A program made the translations under genes and the position numbers. A stretch of DNA of 64,000 nt. Origin: Ianthella basta. Taxonomy: Eukaryota > Porifera > Demospongiae > Verongiida > Ianthellidae. The notes beneath the pieces were generated by a model. The model did not search any database, had not been told where the DNA came from, and was given only the letters and a program-made list of their open reading frames with translations. Shown here in pieces: positions 11,590-22,574 of this stretch (position 1 is the stretch's first letter; every line of letters begins with the position of its first letter). The stretch covers positions 7,186,915 to 7,250,914 of the forward strand of contig OZ025870.1 of the NCBI GenBank assembly GCA_964019415.1, read 5' to 3'.

Positions 11590-12030
11590 TTGCACTGCCA
11601 ATCAAATCTTCTACAATGACAAAATCGAACTACATAACTGATTTTCAGCAACAAGCACAGAAACAAACCATCTAACTGATAATCACAATTAGTGTGCACA
11701 TAAACCATCAAATTGATCAGCAACAAAAATGTGTTAAAATCAAGCTGTCAATCAGTTCTTCAGCAATGACCAGAAGATGAAACTGCATAACTGATCCTCA
11801 GCAATGATCACAAAATCCTTCTGTGAAACCATAACTCAATAATCAGCACAATATCAAGTTGTCATGTTTAATCTTTCCATTGAGACTGATCAAATTAAAT
11901 TGTCTCGTATAGTCATAATCTTATAACATGAATGAAATCATTATTTCAAACTGATCTTCAGCAATTTGCATCAAATTGGAATGTAAGACTGATTATCAGC
12001 AACAAGCATACTTTTGTGCGTTGTGCTCTA
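11590..12030 (-). repeat. 39-bp monomer array, minus polarity
   Basis: Monomers with AACTGATTTTCAGCAACAAG and GATCCTCAGCAATGA. The polarity switch to the next array lies at 12030-12060, where the junction reads TTTGATTATATGCTCCATAT without any inserted element. Confidence 0.8.
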
Positions 12031-12049
12031 TACATACATTATGATCAGT

Positions 12050-12890
12050 TTTACACTTTGATTATATGCTCCATATTGATGGTTTGACTATGACTTAGAT
12101 TTCATAGTCATTGCTGAAATTCTATGTTACACTCTGATTTTGCTCAATTCCAAAAATTGGTTTTGGATCTTGATTTCATTCTCATTGCTGAAGATCAGCA
12201 TTAGACTTTGCTTTTATGCCCATTGCTGAAGTTCAGTCAAACACTTTAAAATTGCGCTGATTGCTGAAGATGAGTCTTACTATTGAACATTACGTTCATT
12301 GCTGAAGATCCATCTTCAACTTCATTTTTAGGCTCATTGCTGGAGAATCTGTCTTACTGTACAAATTGTTTTTATGCTCATTGTGAAGATCACTCTTGCA
12401 CTTTTAAACTGTGTTCATTGCTGAAGATCAGTTTGACAGCTTTGACTTCCACAAATACAGGTTAACTCTCTGATTTCATGCTTCATTACCAAAGATCAGT
12501 CTTCCCCTTGAATTTTTGCGCATTGCATCGGTCTTGCACTTTGATATTGTGCTCTTCACAGAAGGGTCAGCTGTTGCTTTTGTGCAAAATGCTGAAGATC
12601 AGTATTACAATTTGATTAAATGCTCATTTCTGAAGATCAGTCTTCAGTTTTAAAACTGCACTCATTGAAATTCAGATTGTAAATTTGAGTATCTGAAGAA
12701 CAGGTTGACTCTTTGATTATGTACTCATTGCTACAGATCAGTCTTACACGTACAATTCATGCTCGTTGAACTACATTCGTCTAGCAATTTGATATTGTGC
12801 TCATTGCAGAAAGTCGGCCTTAGACTTTGGTATTATGCTCATTGTTGAAGAATCTCATATCAAACTTTTATCTGCATTTCTGCATACGTA
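12050..12890 (+). repeat. 39-bp monomer array, plus polarity
   Basis: Monomers with CTCATTGCTGAAGATCAG; includes CTGTACAAATTGTTTTTATG and TTCACAGAAGGGTCAGC variants. Short minus-polarity monomers follow at 12900-13070. Confidence 0.8.
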
Positions 12891-13240
12891 TCACTTTGAT
12901 GCTATAATATTTCCTTGTTGTTCAACATCAGCCTTGATGAGCATAAAATGTACACTGCCAACATGATCTTCAGCAATGTCTGAAAATTCATCTGTCCAAC
13001 CGATCATGAGCAATGTGAGCACAGTGGAACTTGTCAGAGTGATCTTAAAACGTAGAGCTTTCTATACAGTGTAACCATTCAATGAAGTAGGCGTTCTCAG
13101 ATGATCCACACACGTGCGTTTGCGTGTTTTTGCATATAGTATAGAAGTTGTGTACATTATGTGTCTTGAGATGTCTGTCTGTCTGCATGCATGAGTCAAC
13201 AACTGAGAGCATTGAGATGTCTGTCACCTTGTTTCTGTAG

Positions 13241-13372
13241 GAAGAGTCTGACAAGTGACATTCACCAATTGTAATGAGGTCCATCTTCAGGCTGCTGGAG
13301 AGATTGGTGTGGGAAAGGGGTTTGGGGTGGTATCTTGTCATCAGGGAGGTAGGCCTTATTGGATTGTACAAA
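13241..13372 (+). pseudogene. Exon-like module e, copy 2
   Basis: Acceptor-like TTGTTTCTGTAG ends at 13240 and the module ends at ACAAAG/TGGGTAAG. It is close to the 8580 copy but has lost the GG of GGAGGAG and carries a one-base change before the donor-like site, so it would not splice in the same way. Confidence 0.3.
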
Positions 13373-13643
13373 GTGGGTAAGATGTGATTCCCTAGATAGA
13401 TGTAGTTGAGTGTGCAAAATTTCAACTTTTCGGCTGATCTTCAGTAGTGAACGCAAGATCAAATTGTAAAACAGATATTCAACAATGGGCACAAAATCAA
13501 GCAAGTGATCTCCGGCAATGAGCACAAAATCAAACCGTCAAATCTGATAACCACATTAAATGCAACATACTCAAACTTTATACTGTTCATCAACAAATCT
13601 TGCTATGGTGCACAGAATCTTCGTTTGTGTGTTTGTTTGTTAC

Positions 13644-14120
13644 ACGCCATCTTTAAAACTAGCGACCCTTTCACTACCATCCATTAACAGACTTGATACA
13701 TGCCATGCCAATTAAGGAAGTGGGGCATGCAAGCTTAGAGGGGTGCCATCCACCTAGCTGCCCTGCAGCCAAAGAGAACCCTTCCTCTTTGTCCGTGGGC
13801 TGCGATGCCATTTTTGACTGCTCTTGCAGCCCTTGACAACATACAGTGTTTTATTCCACCACAAGAATGTGACATCACTTCCTGTTGGCATCAGTGCATG
13901 CCAATGTTACTAATTTAAGGAATTACACATTTGTTACCATTAATTACATACAATAAATTGCAAGCATAGCATTGTCCCTTTCTATCTGCACTGGCATGTG
14001 CTCCGCTTGCTGGCCGGCACTCCATGCTTTTGTACAATCTGATTAATGCTGCCCCATGCATACTTGCATGCCATGCACACATGACAATGCAGGTACAGCT
14101 GACATCAATGCACCGTCACC
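13644..14120 (-). mobile_element. Element H, inverted and truncated
   Basis: Reverse complement of the element at 18510. Shared: TGCCATGCCAATTAAGG, AGAGGGGTGCC, CCACAAGAATGTGACATCAC, ACATTTGTTACCATTAATTA, GCTTGCTGGCCGGCACTCC. It lacks the terminal hairpin (it breaks at 14120 into GCAAAGACGACATAATC) and lacks most of the second internal duplicate. Confidence 0.6.
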
Positions 14121-14129
14121 GCAAAGACG

Positions 14130-15240
14130 ACATAATCAAACTACATATCTGATCTTCAGCAATGAGTAGAGAAGCAAATGTCAATCGGATAATCACATAT
14201 GAAGGACAGAACTTCAAACCATCAATCTGATCCTCAACAAATGTGTTAAGATCAAGCTACGATTCAAATATGCAATGACCACAAAATCAATCTACATAAC
14301 TGATCTTCAGCAATGAGTACAAAATCAAACCGTCAAAGTGATAATCATCCTTGAAGGACAGAAATTCAAACCATCAATCTGATCCTCACCAAATGTATTA
14401 AAATCAATACAGCATTCAAATCTTCTGCAATGACCACAAAATCAATCTACATAACTGATCTTCAGCAATGAGTACAAAATCAAACCGTCAAAGTGATAAT
14501 CATCCTTGAAGGACAGAAATTCGAACCATCAATCTGATCCTCAACAAATGTGTTAAATTCAAACTACCATTCAAATCTTCTGCTATTACCGCAAAATCGA
14601 ACTACATAATGTAACTGATCTTCAGCAATGAGTACAAAATCAAACCTCTTATGTGACAATCACTCTGAAGGACAGAAATTCAAACCATCAATCTGATAAT
14701 TAATGAATGTGTTAAATCAATCCAGCATTAAAATCTTCTGCAATGACCACAAAATTGATCTACATAACTGATCTTCAGCAATGAGTACAAAATCAAACCG
14801 TCAAAGTGATAATCATCCTTGAAGGACAGAAATTCAAACCATCAATCTGATCCTCAACAAATGTGTTAAATTCAAACTACCATTCAAATCTTCTGCAATG
14901 ACCACAAAATCAATCTACATAACTGATCTTCAGCAATGAGTACAGATCAAACCATCAAAGTCATAATCACCCTTAAAGGACTGAAATTCAAACCATCAAT
15001 CTAATCCCCTCAACAAATGTGTTAAAATCAAACTACCATTCAAATCTTTTGCAATGACCACAATATCAACCTGTGAAACTGATAATCACAATTAATGGGC
15101 ACAAAATCAAACTTTCAATCTGAGCATGAACATATGTGTTAATCAAATTGTCAATCAAATCTTCAGAAATGACCAGAGAAACTCCTTTGCTGATCTTCAG
15201 AAATGAAGACAAAATCAATCTGTCAAACCACAACCAATAT
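14130..15240 (-). repeat. 39-bp monomers organised as ~155-bp higher-order units
   Basis: TCTACATAACTGATCTTCAG recurs at about 14291, 14446, 14602, 14759 and 14914, a period near 155 bp. Each unit holds four diverged ~39 bp monomers: CTGATCTTCAGCAATGAG, GTGATAATCATCCTTGAAGG, CTGATCCTCAACAAATGTG and AATCTTCTGCAATGACC. This is the clearest higher-order tandem organisation in the window. Related units recur at 22575-23400 and 33150-33780. Confidence 0.85.
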
Positions 15241-15264
15241 CAATTAATTTGTCCTACTGACTTA

Positions 15265-15370
15265 GATTTCATACTCATTGCTGAAGATCTGTCTTGCACT
15301 TTGCTCAATGCCGTACATCTGTGCTAGACCTTCATTTTATTGTCATTGCTGAAGATCAGTGTGAAAATTT
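15265..15370 (+). repeat. Short plus-polarity monomer block
   Basis: ACTCATTGCTGAAGATCTG and GTCATTGCTGAAGATCAGTG, immediately before the first base shared by all ~10 kb segmental copies (15371). Confidence 0.6.
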
Positions 15371-15552
15371 GCTGATGTATGTGCATGCAAATTTTCAGTG
15401 TATGTGTATGTATGTGTGCCTGCATGTGTGTGTGTGTACAGTATGTGTGTATAGTATGTTTCTTTATGTACGGTATGTGTGCATGTGTCGTGGTGGCAGT
15501 GCATGCAAGAGTCAACAAATGTAACACTGAGAAGTCTAGCATTTGGTTGTCT

Positions 15553-15690
15553 GTAGGGAGGAGCTTCACGAATTTGATACACCTTTCCTATTCTGACTGT
15601 CAAGTCCATCTTCAGTTTGCTGGAGAGATTAGGTCAGGAAAGCAGTTATGAGTGGTATCCGTCATCAAGGAATTGTAAGAGGTGGGTGTA
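15553..15690 (+). pseudogene. Exon-like module m
   Basis: Acceptor-like TTGGTTGTCTGTAG, then a frame reading RSFTNLIHLSYSDCQVHLQF and AGEIRSGKQL before a TGA. It is a diverged paralogue of module e (compare VTFTNPNEIHLLSAGDIVAR at 17417). Near-identical copies lie at 26166-26300 and 36048-36190; a further relative follows each C module near 16795. No domain is recognised. Confidence 0.3.
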
Positions 15691-16097
15691 CTATGGTGAT
15701 TTTCATTCAGAGGTGTCCTTAACTGCATAAAATTTGACTGTCAACTTAATTGGCAATATGTACAAATCCTATTATCCAACTGATCATGAGCAACATACAC
15801 TAAATCAAATTAGTCAGAATGATCTTCAGCTTACGTAGTACAGCGAATCACACTGTCGAGCATGTCTATAGCAATGTGTTGATATCAAACTGTGAAGCAG
15901 ATCTGCATAGAGCACAGAGCACAAAATGTGTGTGCGTGTGCGCGCACATACGTATGTCAGTGTGTGTGCACACATATACGTCAGTGTGTGTGCCCGTGTA
16001 TGTGTCTGTGCTGTATGTTTGTGTGTGTTCAATTGTAGCCTCCCAACCAACTTCTTCTCTCCACACCCACTTCTTCTTATATATATATATTCAAGTG

Positions 16098-16230
16098 AGG
16101 TGTGCAGACTTCCACAAACTCACCCCAAAAGGCAGTCATCAGCAGGAAGTGGAGAACACGCCCAAGCAGCAGTTGAATGGTCCGTGATGTCTAGTATTTC
16201 TCGAGGACTGAAAACCCATCTGTATTGACC
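16098..16230 (+). pseudogene. Exon-like module v
   Basis: After a pyrimidine-rich tract and TATATATAT the frame reads VRCADFHKLTPKGSHQQEVE and then stays open through the Gln-rich stretch. A diverged paralogue (45472-45710) keeps an equivalent frame of about 80 codons beginning VRCAYFQKLLKNSHQQE. Other copies are near 20531, 21350, 25270, 26727, 31107, 31905, 36612, 41027, 41823 and 46283. This fits a repeated former coding exon, but no protein family is recognised. Confidence 0.3.
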
Positions 16231-16544
16231 GCTGTTAGTAAAGGTAGGTTGAGCTATATTGGTGGGTGCAACTGCATACATAGGTGGGTGGGGTCTCATT
16301 TTAAGATTCATTTTTTAAGTTAAGATGCACTGTCATTTTAAGCCACCACCAGGTTCACCCTTTCCTCCCCTCATGCACCACCCCTCCTATCCCTGGAGGG
16401 GTGTGTTATAGTGCAAAATACCTGAATGTCACACTGTTCTTCAGCAATGTGCATACTACGCCAACAGATGCTGCTGTCTTTCACACTGATGTGACTATGG
16501 ACAGGGATTCAAGGACAGGATTGGTGTGACCGACAGTATCCTGA

Positions 16545-16733
16545 ATGAAGGTGATATGCCATGTGGGCTTCTTGGATTTGTACCGAGAGTGCATTATACT
16601 GTACCTTTATTGTACCATTGTTCATTTTTTCTGCACAAGCTACGTAATTGTCCAGAGAAGACTGCAAAGCTTTTTTGTGATGACACTGTACAGTAGTTAC
16701 CTCCAGGAAAAGAAGAAGAAAGTCTCACTCTAG
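16545..16733 (+). pseudogene. Module C: conserved 62-codon frame with Lys-rich end
   Basis: Reads MKVICHVGFLDLYRECIILY, a hydrophobic stretch, VQRRLQSFFVMTLYSSYLQE, KKKKVSL and a stop. Near-identical copies start at 27194, 37098 and 42535; diverged ones at 22064, 32621 and 47060. The p-module frame (25598) aligns with it (VICYEGFFGL..VYIIPLLSLY and a KKR end), so two diverged families keep a parallel hydrophobic-then-basic organisation, which could be a membrane segment plus cytoplasmic tail. Only the 46964-47158 copy connects openly with the preceding exon-like sequence. Probably decayed coding sequence. Confidence 0.35.
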
Positions 16734-17402
16734 AAGGAGGCCATTGCTGGTAGATGTGTTTGCAAGAGTCTGTCTGTCTGTCTCTCTCTGACTATCAAGT
16801 TCATCTTCGGTTAGCTGAAGAGATTAGGGCAGGAAAGCGGTTATGAATGGTATCTGTCATCAGGGAGCTTGGCCACATGAGATTGTACAAGGTGGGTGTA
16901 CGGATGGGGGTGTGGGTGTGGGATTTCTGTCCAGAGGTGTACTTGTCTGCATAAAATCTGACTGTCAACTTGATCTTCAGCAATATGTATAAATCCGATT
17001 ATCCAACTGATCATGAGCAGTATTTACATACGAAAGCTAACTTATCACAGTAATTATCAGCTTAGTGCAGCAAATGTTACACTGTTGAGCATATCTGTAG
17101 CAATTGTGTTGTAATCAAACTGTGAAACAGATTTACATAGAGCACATAGCACAAAATGTGTGTCAATGTCTGTATGTGTGTGCATATGTGTGTGGGTGTG
17201 CCATTGTCTCTGCCTGTGTATATATGTGTCTGTACTGCATGCGTGTGTATGCCTTTGTATGTGTCTGTGCTGCATGTGTGTGTATGCATTTGTATGTGTT
17301 TGTGTGTTTTTGTGTATAGAATTTGTGTATGTGTCTTAGTGGCAGTGCATGCATGAGTCAACAACTAAGAGCATTGAGATGTCTGTAACCTTGTTTCTGT
17401 AG

Positions 17403-17533
17403 GAGGAGCCTGACAGGTGACATTCACCAACCCAAATGAGATCCATCTTCTGTCTGCTGGAGACATTGTTGCAAGAATGGATTTGGGGTGGTATCTTGTC
17501 ATCAGGGAGGTAGATTTTATTGGATTGTACAAA
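17403..17533 (+). pseudogene. Exon-like module e, type e3
   Basis: Acceptor-like TTGTTTCTGTAG is followed by a frame with one early TGA and then VTFTNPNEIHLLSAGDIVAR and MDLGWYLVIREVDFIGLYKV running past a GTGGGTAAGG donor-like site. The same type recurs at 28054, 37955, 43394 and 49359. Confidence 0.3.
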
Positions 17534-17589
17534 GTGGGTAAGGTATGCGGATTTCCTTGGATAGGTGTGGTTGAGCGTGCAAAAATCAA

Positions 17590-18480
17590 AGTTGTTCGGC
17601 TGATCTTCAGTAGTGAACACAAAATCAAATTGTGAAATAGATCTTCAACAATGCACACAAAATCAACCCGTCAAACTGATCCTCAACAAATGTGTTAAAA
17701 TGACATTGTCAATCAAACTACATGACTCATCTTCATCAATGAGTAGAGAAGCAAACCATCAAAGTGATAAAATCACCCTTAAAGGACAGAAATACCAGCC
17801 ATCAATCTGATCCTCAACAATGTGTTAAAATCAAACTCAATCTACATAACTGATCTTCAGCAATGAGTACAAAATCAAACTGTCAAATTGATGATCACAT
17901 TAAAAGGACACAAATGTTGTATAATATACATTATGCAGAGAAGAACAAGAAGAATTATTATATAATTTAAAGGACACCAATTGAAACCATCAAACTGATA
18001 ATCACATTAAAAGGACACAAAATCAAACCATTAAACTGATCATCAACAAATGTGTTGAAATCAAACTGTCAATCAAATCTTCAGCAATGACTGCAAAATC
18101 AATCTGTCAAACCAGTAATCACAAATATTTGGGCACAAGTCAAACTTTCAAATTGATCTTCAACAAATATAATATCAGATTGTTAAACATTTGATCATAA
18201 ACAAGCACATAATACATCTTTCAAACTGATCATCAGTGCTGAACACAGAGTCGTTCTGGCAAGCCTAACTCAGCAATCAGCACAATATCAATCAAACTGT
18301 CATGCTTACGTATCTTCTCCAATGAGACCGAAATTAAATTGAAATGCCCTACTCATGGTCATGAACATGGCCAAATTCAATGTGTCAAACTGATCTTCAG
18401 CAGTGAGCATGATATCACAGTGTAAACTGATTTTCAGCAACGAGCATACTGTTATGCATTGTGCACTATGTACATATGTT
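17590..18480 (-). repeat. 39-bp monomer array, minus polarity
   Basis: Monomers alternate CTGATCTTCAGCAATGAG and TGATAATCACATTAAAAGG types. It holds an AT-rich interruption (17915-17965, AGAAGAACAAGAAGAATTAT) that is present at the same place in copies 2 and 3. It ends next to element H. Confidence 0.8.
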
Positions 18481-18509
18481 TTACGATTAGTTTTACACAT
18501 TGATTACAT

Positions 18510-19299
18510 AAGCAGGAAAGCCTGCCTTCACCGGGCTTCCCTGCTCCAGTGCATCGATGACAGCACACTGTGTCTGCCGATGCCAGCATGTTGCGTGACA
18601 GTGTGTTGATGTCAGCTGGGTGGTACACTGGTACCTGCAACGTCATGTGTGCATGGCATTGCGAGTATGCATAAGGCAGCATTAATCAGATTGTACCAAA
18701 GCATGGAGTGCCGGCCAGCAAGCGGAGCACATGCCAGTACAGATAGATAGGGATAATGCTATGCCTGCAGTTTTAATCTATGTAATTAATGGTAACAGAA
18801 TATTTGGTAACAAAGTTTGTAATTCCTTAAATTATTAGTCACATTGGCATGCACTGACGCCAACAGGAAGTGACGTCGCATTCTTGTGGAATAAAATACT
18901 GTACATTGTCAAGGGGCGCAAGAGTAACCAAAAATGGCGTCTCGGCCAGCCAAAAACAGGAAGAGCGCTCTTCGGCTGCAGGGCAGCTAGGTGAACGGCA
19001 CTTCTCTAAGCTCGCTTCCCCCCACTCCTTTAACCGGCATGGCGCGCATCAAGTCCGCCAATGACCAGTAGTGGAAGGACCGATTGATAATTGTAAAATG
19101 GCGTGTCGGCCAGTGGAGAGCGGACGAAGGACATCTCGCTTTTCGGCCGCAAGGCAGCTAGGCGAACGTCACCCCGCTAAGAACCCGGCCCCCGAGTCCC
19201 TCAACTGGCACGGAGCGTCTCTAGCTGATTCCATGCAAGGCGCCAATTTTATGAGGTAACAAACAATAAATCCGGCGATTCGGTGAATTTTAGTAAGAT
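18510..19299 (+). mobile_element. Element H, full-length copy 1
   Basis: About 790 bp inserted between TTGATTACAT and GCTCCATATTG. Uninterrupted versions of that junction exist at 12060 and 23690 (TTGATTATATGC.CCATATTG), so the element is an insertion. The left end is a 33 bp hairpin (18512-18544). The right half holds two tandem diverged ~150 bp copies (about 18930-19075 and 19095-19240) sharing ATGGCGT.TCGGCCAG, GGCAGCTAGG and GAACG.CAC. No transposase gene and no clear target duplication are visible, so it is non-autonomous if mobile. Other copies are at 29180, 39080 and 50202, and inverted at 13644 and 47873. Confidence 0.6.
18512..18544 (+). repeat. Terminal hairpin of element H
   Basis: GCAGGAAAGCCTGCC, short loop, CCGGGCTTCCCTGC. 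The arms pair better in the 50204-50236 copy (AAGCCCGCC/GGCGGGCTT), so this copy has decayed. Confidence 0.7.
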
Positions 19300-20095
19300 G
19301 CTCCATATTGAAGATTGGACTATGACTTTGACTTTATACTCATGGATGAAGATCTGTCTTGCGCTCGGATTTCTGCTCAATGCCGAATATCAGTCCAGAC
19401 CTACATTATATAGTCATTGCTGAAGATCAGTGTGAAAATTTGCTTTTCATGCCCATCGCTGAAGTTCTGTCTTAGATTTTGATATTATGCGGATTGTTGG
19501 AAATGTGTCTTACAGTTTTGCGTTATGTTCATTGCTGAAGATCTGTATTAAACTTCTTAAGCTCATTGCTGAATATCAGTCTTACAAGTTGTTTCATGCT
19601 CATTGCCAAAGATCACTCTTGCATTTTGAAACTGTGCTGATTGCTGAAGATCAGTTTGACAATTTTGAATTCCAGAAGAGCAGGTTGACTATCTGATTTC
19701 ATGCTACATTGCTGAAATCAGTCTTTCCTTCAGAATTTTATGCACATCACTGAATTTCAGTCTTGCACTTTAATACTGTGCTCTTCACAGGTCAGCCTTA
19801 GACTTTGCTTTGTGCTCATTGCTGAAGATCAGTCTTGGACTTTGTAACTGTGCTGATCGTTGAAATTCAGATGGAAAATTGCTGAAGAACAGGTTGACTC
19901 TCTGTTTTCTTGCTCATTCCTTAAAAGCAGACTTAACACATAAATTCCAACCTCATTGATGAGCATTCATCTAGCAATTTGATATTGTGTTGATTACAGA
20001 AAATCAGTCTTAGACTTTAATCTTATCCTCAAAGCTGAAGGAGTGTTCTAATATTTCCTTGTTCCTGCATATCACTTTGATGCTATAATTTTGTG
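19300..20095 (+). repeat. 39-bp monomer array, plus polarity
   Basis: Follows element H. Includes GCGGATTGTTGGAAATGTGT and TTCACAGGTCAGCCTTAGAC variants shared position-by-position with the arrays at 29966 and 39865. Short minus monomers follow at 20110-20230. Confidence 0.8.
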
Positions 20096-20529
20096 CTCAT
20101 TGTGAAACATCAGTCTAGATGAGCTAAAATGCACACTGTCATCTTAATCTTCAGCAATGTGTGCAAATCTAACTGTCCAACCGATCATGAGCAATGTGTG
20201 CACAATGGAACTTGTCAGAGTGATCTTAAACGTAGAGCACAATACCGAAGTTTCTGTACAGTGTAACCATTCAATAAGATAGGGGTCCTCAGGTTATCTA
20301 TACTAGGTACATTGTTTGCTTAAACAGTCATGTCTCTTAGTAAACAGGTAACTCTGCTAAAGGTGAGTCTTCTATGCTACATCTCCTCAACTCCAGAGTC
20401 AACATCGGTGAGCATGCAGGGGTAGGTAGCCATATGAGTACTGCTTAAGTGTTTTCCCTACCTCCCCCTCCCTTCTTATTCCATTTTCCCCCTCCTCACC
20501 TACTTGCCATTGTGGATATGCACTTAAGT

Positions 20530-20955
20530 GAGGTGTGCATACTTCCAAAAACTCCTCAAAAACAGCCATCAGCAGGAATCACAGGGGAATGGGGCACTCA
20601 CCCAAACAGCATTAACCAGGGCAACTGGAATGGAGCCTGATATCTGGTATTACTCAGGTACTGTGCACACATTAGCATTGACCGTTGTTAGTGCTGATGA
20701 GTAGGGCTGCTTAGGTGGCTGCGGCTGCATCAGGGGGGAGACTGCATTGGTAGGTGGGGTCTCGTTTAAATTCTATATCAGTGCCACTCCAGTATACCCC
20801 ATTGACATAGTCGAGATGCGCCTGCATAACCAACATGGGTCGTCCTTTTGCGCGAGAGACAATGTACAGAAACATTTCAATGGGAATGGTGGGAAACAAG
20901 CTGGAGACAAGGTTTTGGGTGCAGTTTGTGTGACTGGTAGCCTCGATGAGCATTA
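20530..20955 (+). pseudogene. w/v piece followed by p-module (short type)
   Basis: The v-like piece reads EVCILPKTPQKQPSAGITGE in one frame. From 20747 a 69-codon frame covers the p-module with PIDIVEMRLHNQHGSSFCAR and DNVQKHFNGNGGKQAGDKVL. Compared with the 25598 copy, the acceptor-like pyrimidine tract before the p sequence is missing. Equivalent copies are at 31332-31514, 41230-41460 and 45696-45902. Confidence 0.35.
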
Positions 20956-21349
20956 AATGCACACTGCCAACGTGATCTTCAGCAATGTCTGCAAATTCAT
21001 TTGTCCAACCAATCATGAGCAATGTGTGCACAGTGGAACTTGTCAGAGTGATCTTAAACGTAGAGGTTTGTGTATAGTGTGACCATTCAATAGGCGTCCT
21101 CAGATGATCTACATATACGTACTTCAACAATAGGTACCGTGTTTTGTTAAATACGTATGTCCTAAACAGATAGCTTTGCTAAGGTGAGGTTAGTTGGAAG
21201 AAGAATGTTACAAATCCTCAACCTTGGAGTCAACATCGGTAAGCATGCAGTGGTACGTTGCCCTATGAGTGCTGCTTAACTGCTTCCCTCCCTCCCCCTC
21301 CCTTCTTCTTCCCTCCACAGCCATTTCCCCTTATGTATATATACTGAAG

Positions 21350-21497
21350 TGAGGTGTGCAGACTTCCACAAACTCATACCAAAAGGCAGTCATCAGCCGG
21401 AAGTGGAGCACACGCCCAAGCAGCAGTTGCCAGGGCAACAAGAATGGTCCGTGATGTCTAGTCTTTCTCGAGGACTGAACACACATCTGCATTAACC
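21350..21497 (+). pseudogene. Module v, second type within copy 1
   Basis: VRCADFHKLIPKGSHQPEVE followed by HTPKQQLPGQQEWSVMSSLS, preceded by CCTCCCCCTCCC and followed by repeated GGTGGGTGG motifs. Near-identical copies are at 31905-32047 and 41823-41968. Confidence 0.3.
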
Positions 21498-21750
21498 GCT
21501 GTTAGTGGAGGTGGGTTGAGCTATATTGGTGGGTGCAACTGCATACGTAGGTGGGTGGGGCTGCATAGGTGGCTGTAGCTCTATCAGGGGTAGTGGCTAC
21601 ATTGGTGGGTGGGGTCTCATTTTCAGATTCCTATTTTAAGTTAAGATTTACTGTCATTTTAAGCCACCACCAGCTTCACCTTTCCTCCCCACATGCACCA
21701 CTCCTCCTCAGCCACTCCCGTTATCCCGTGCTGCCACTGCACTCTGCTTC

Positions 21751-21894
21751 ACGAAGAACCTGACAAGTCGCACTCGCCAACCCTATTGAGACTGTCAAGA
21801 TCTATCTGCAGGTTGCTGGGGAGATGGGTTTGCATGGGGTGGGTATCCATCATCATGGAGGTCGGCTTTCTTGGATTATACAAGGTGAGTACAG
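21751..21894 (+). pseudogene. Exon-like module e, c-type with consensus donor
   Basis: Open frame through KSHSPTLLRLSRSICRLLGR and WVCMGWVSIIMEVGFLGLYK, ending at AAG/GTGAGT, a consensus splice donor. Copies are at about 32311-32440, 42228-42358 and 46755-46886; the last is preceded by TCTGTAAAG. This is the version whose frame is least damaged. Confidence 0.35.
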
Positions 21895-22514
21895 TGTGGG
21901 GATATCTCTGGAGGGGTGTGTTATATAGTGCAAAGTACCTGAATGTCACACTGTTCTTCAGCAATGTGCATGCCATGCCAACAGATGCTGCTGTCTTTTC
22001 ACACTGATGTGACTATGGACAGGGATTCAAGAATGAAATTGGTGTGACCGACAGTATCCTGTGTGAAGGTGATATGCCATGTGGGCTTCTTGGATTTGTA
22101 CCAAGAGTGCATTATACTGTTACTTTCATTGTACCATTGTTCATCGTTCAGCACCAGCTAATTGTCCGGAGAAGACTGCAAAGCTTTTATGTGATGACAC
22201 TGTACACTAGTTACCTCCAGGAAAAGAAGAAGAAGAAAGTCTTACTCTAGAAGGAGGCCATTGCTGGTAGATGTGTTTGCAAGAGTCTGTCTCTCTCTGT
22301 GTCTGGGTGTGTGTGCGTGTGCATGCGTGCGTGAGTGCGTGCGAGTGCGCCTGTGCCTGTGCCTTTGCGTCTATGCCATATGTGTGTGTTCATTTGTATG
22401 TTTGCGTGTTTTTGCGTATAGCATAGAAGTTGTGTACGTATGTGTCTTGGTGGCAGTGCATGCATGAGTCAACAACTGAGAGCATTGAGATGTCTGTCAC
22501 CTTGTTTCTGTAGG

Positions 22515-22567
22515 AGGAGTCTGACAAGTGACATTAGCCAATTGTCGAAGGCGGGCTTTCCTGCTGG
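22515..22567 (+). repeat. Junction of truncated e-module and element H fragment
   Basis: The e-module stops after ACATTAGCCAATTGTCGAAG and continues directly as GGCGGGCTTTCCTGCT, half of the element H hairpin. The identical junction at 33067-33118 shows the event predates duplication of the segment. Confidence 0.65.
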
Positions 22568-22574
22568 TATGTTA

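Noticed and set aside
14130..15240. Regular ~39 bp repeats resembling a CRISPR array
   Set aside because: There are no conserved repeats separated by unique spacers: adjacent monomers are diverged copies of each other, the genome is eukaryotic, and there are no cas genes.
18512..18544. Hairpin resembling a bacterial rho-independent terminator
   Set aside because: It lacks a U-tract, lies at the end of a repeated insertion element, and the DNA is clearly from an animal genome.
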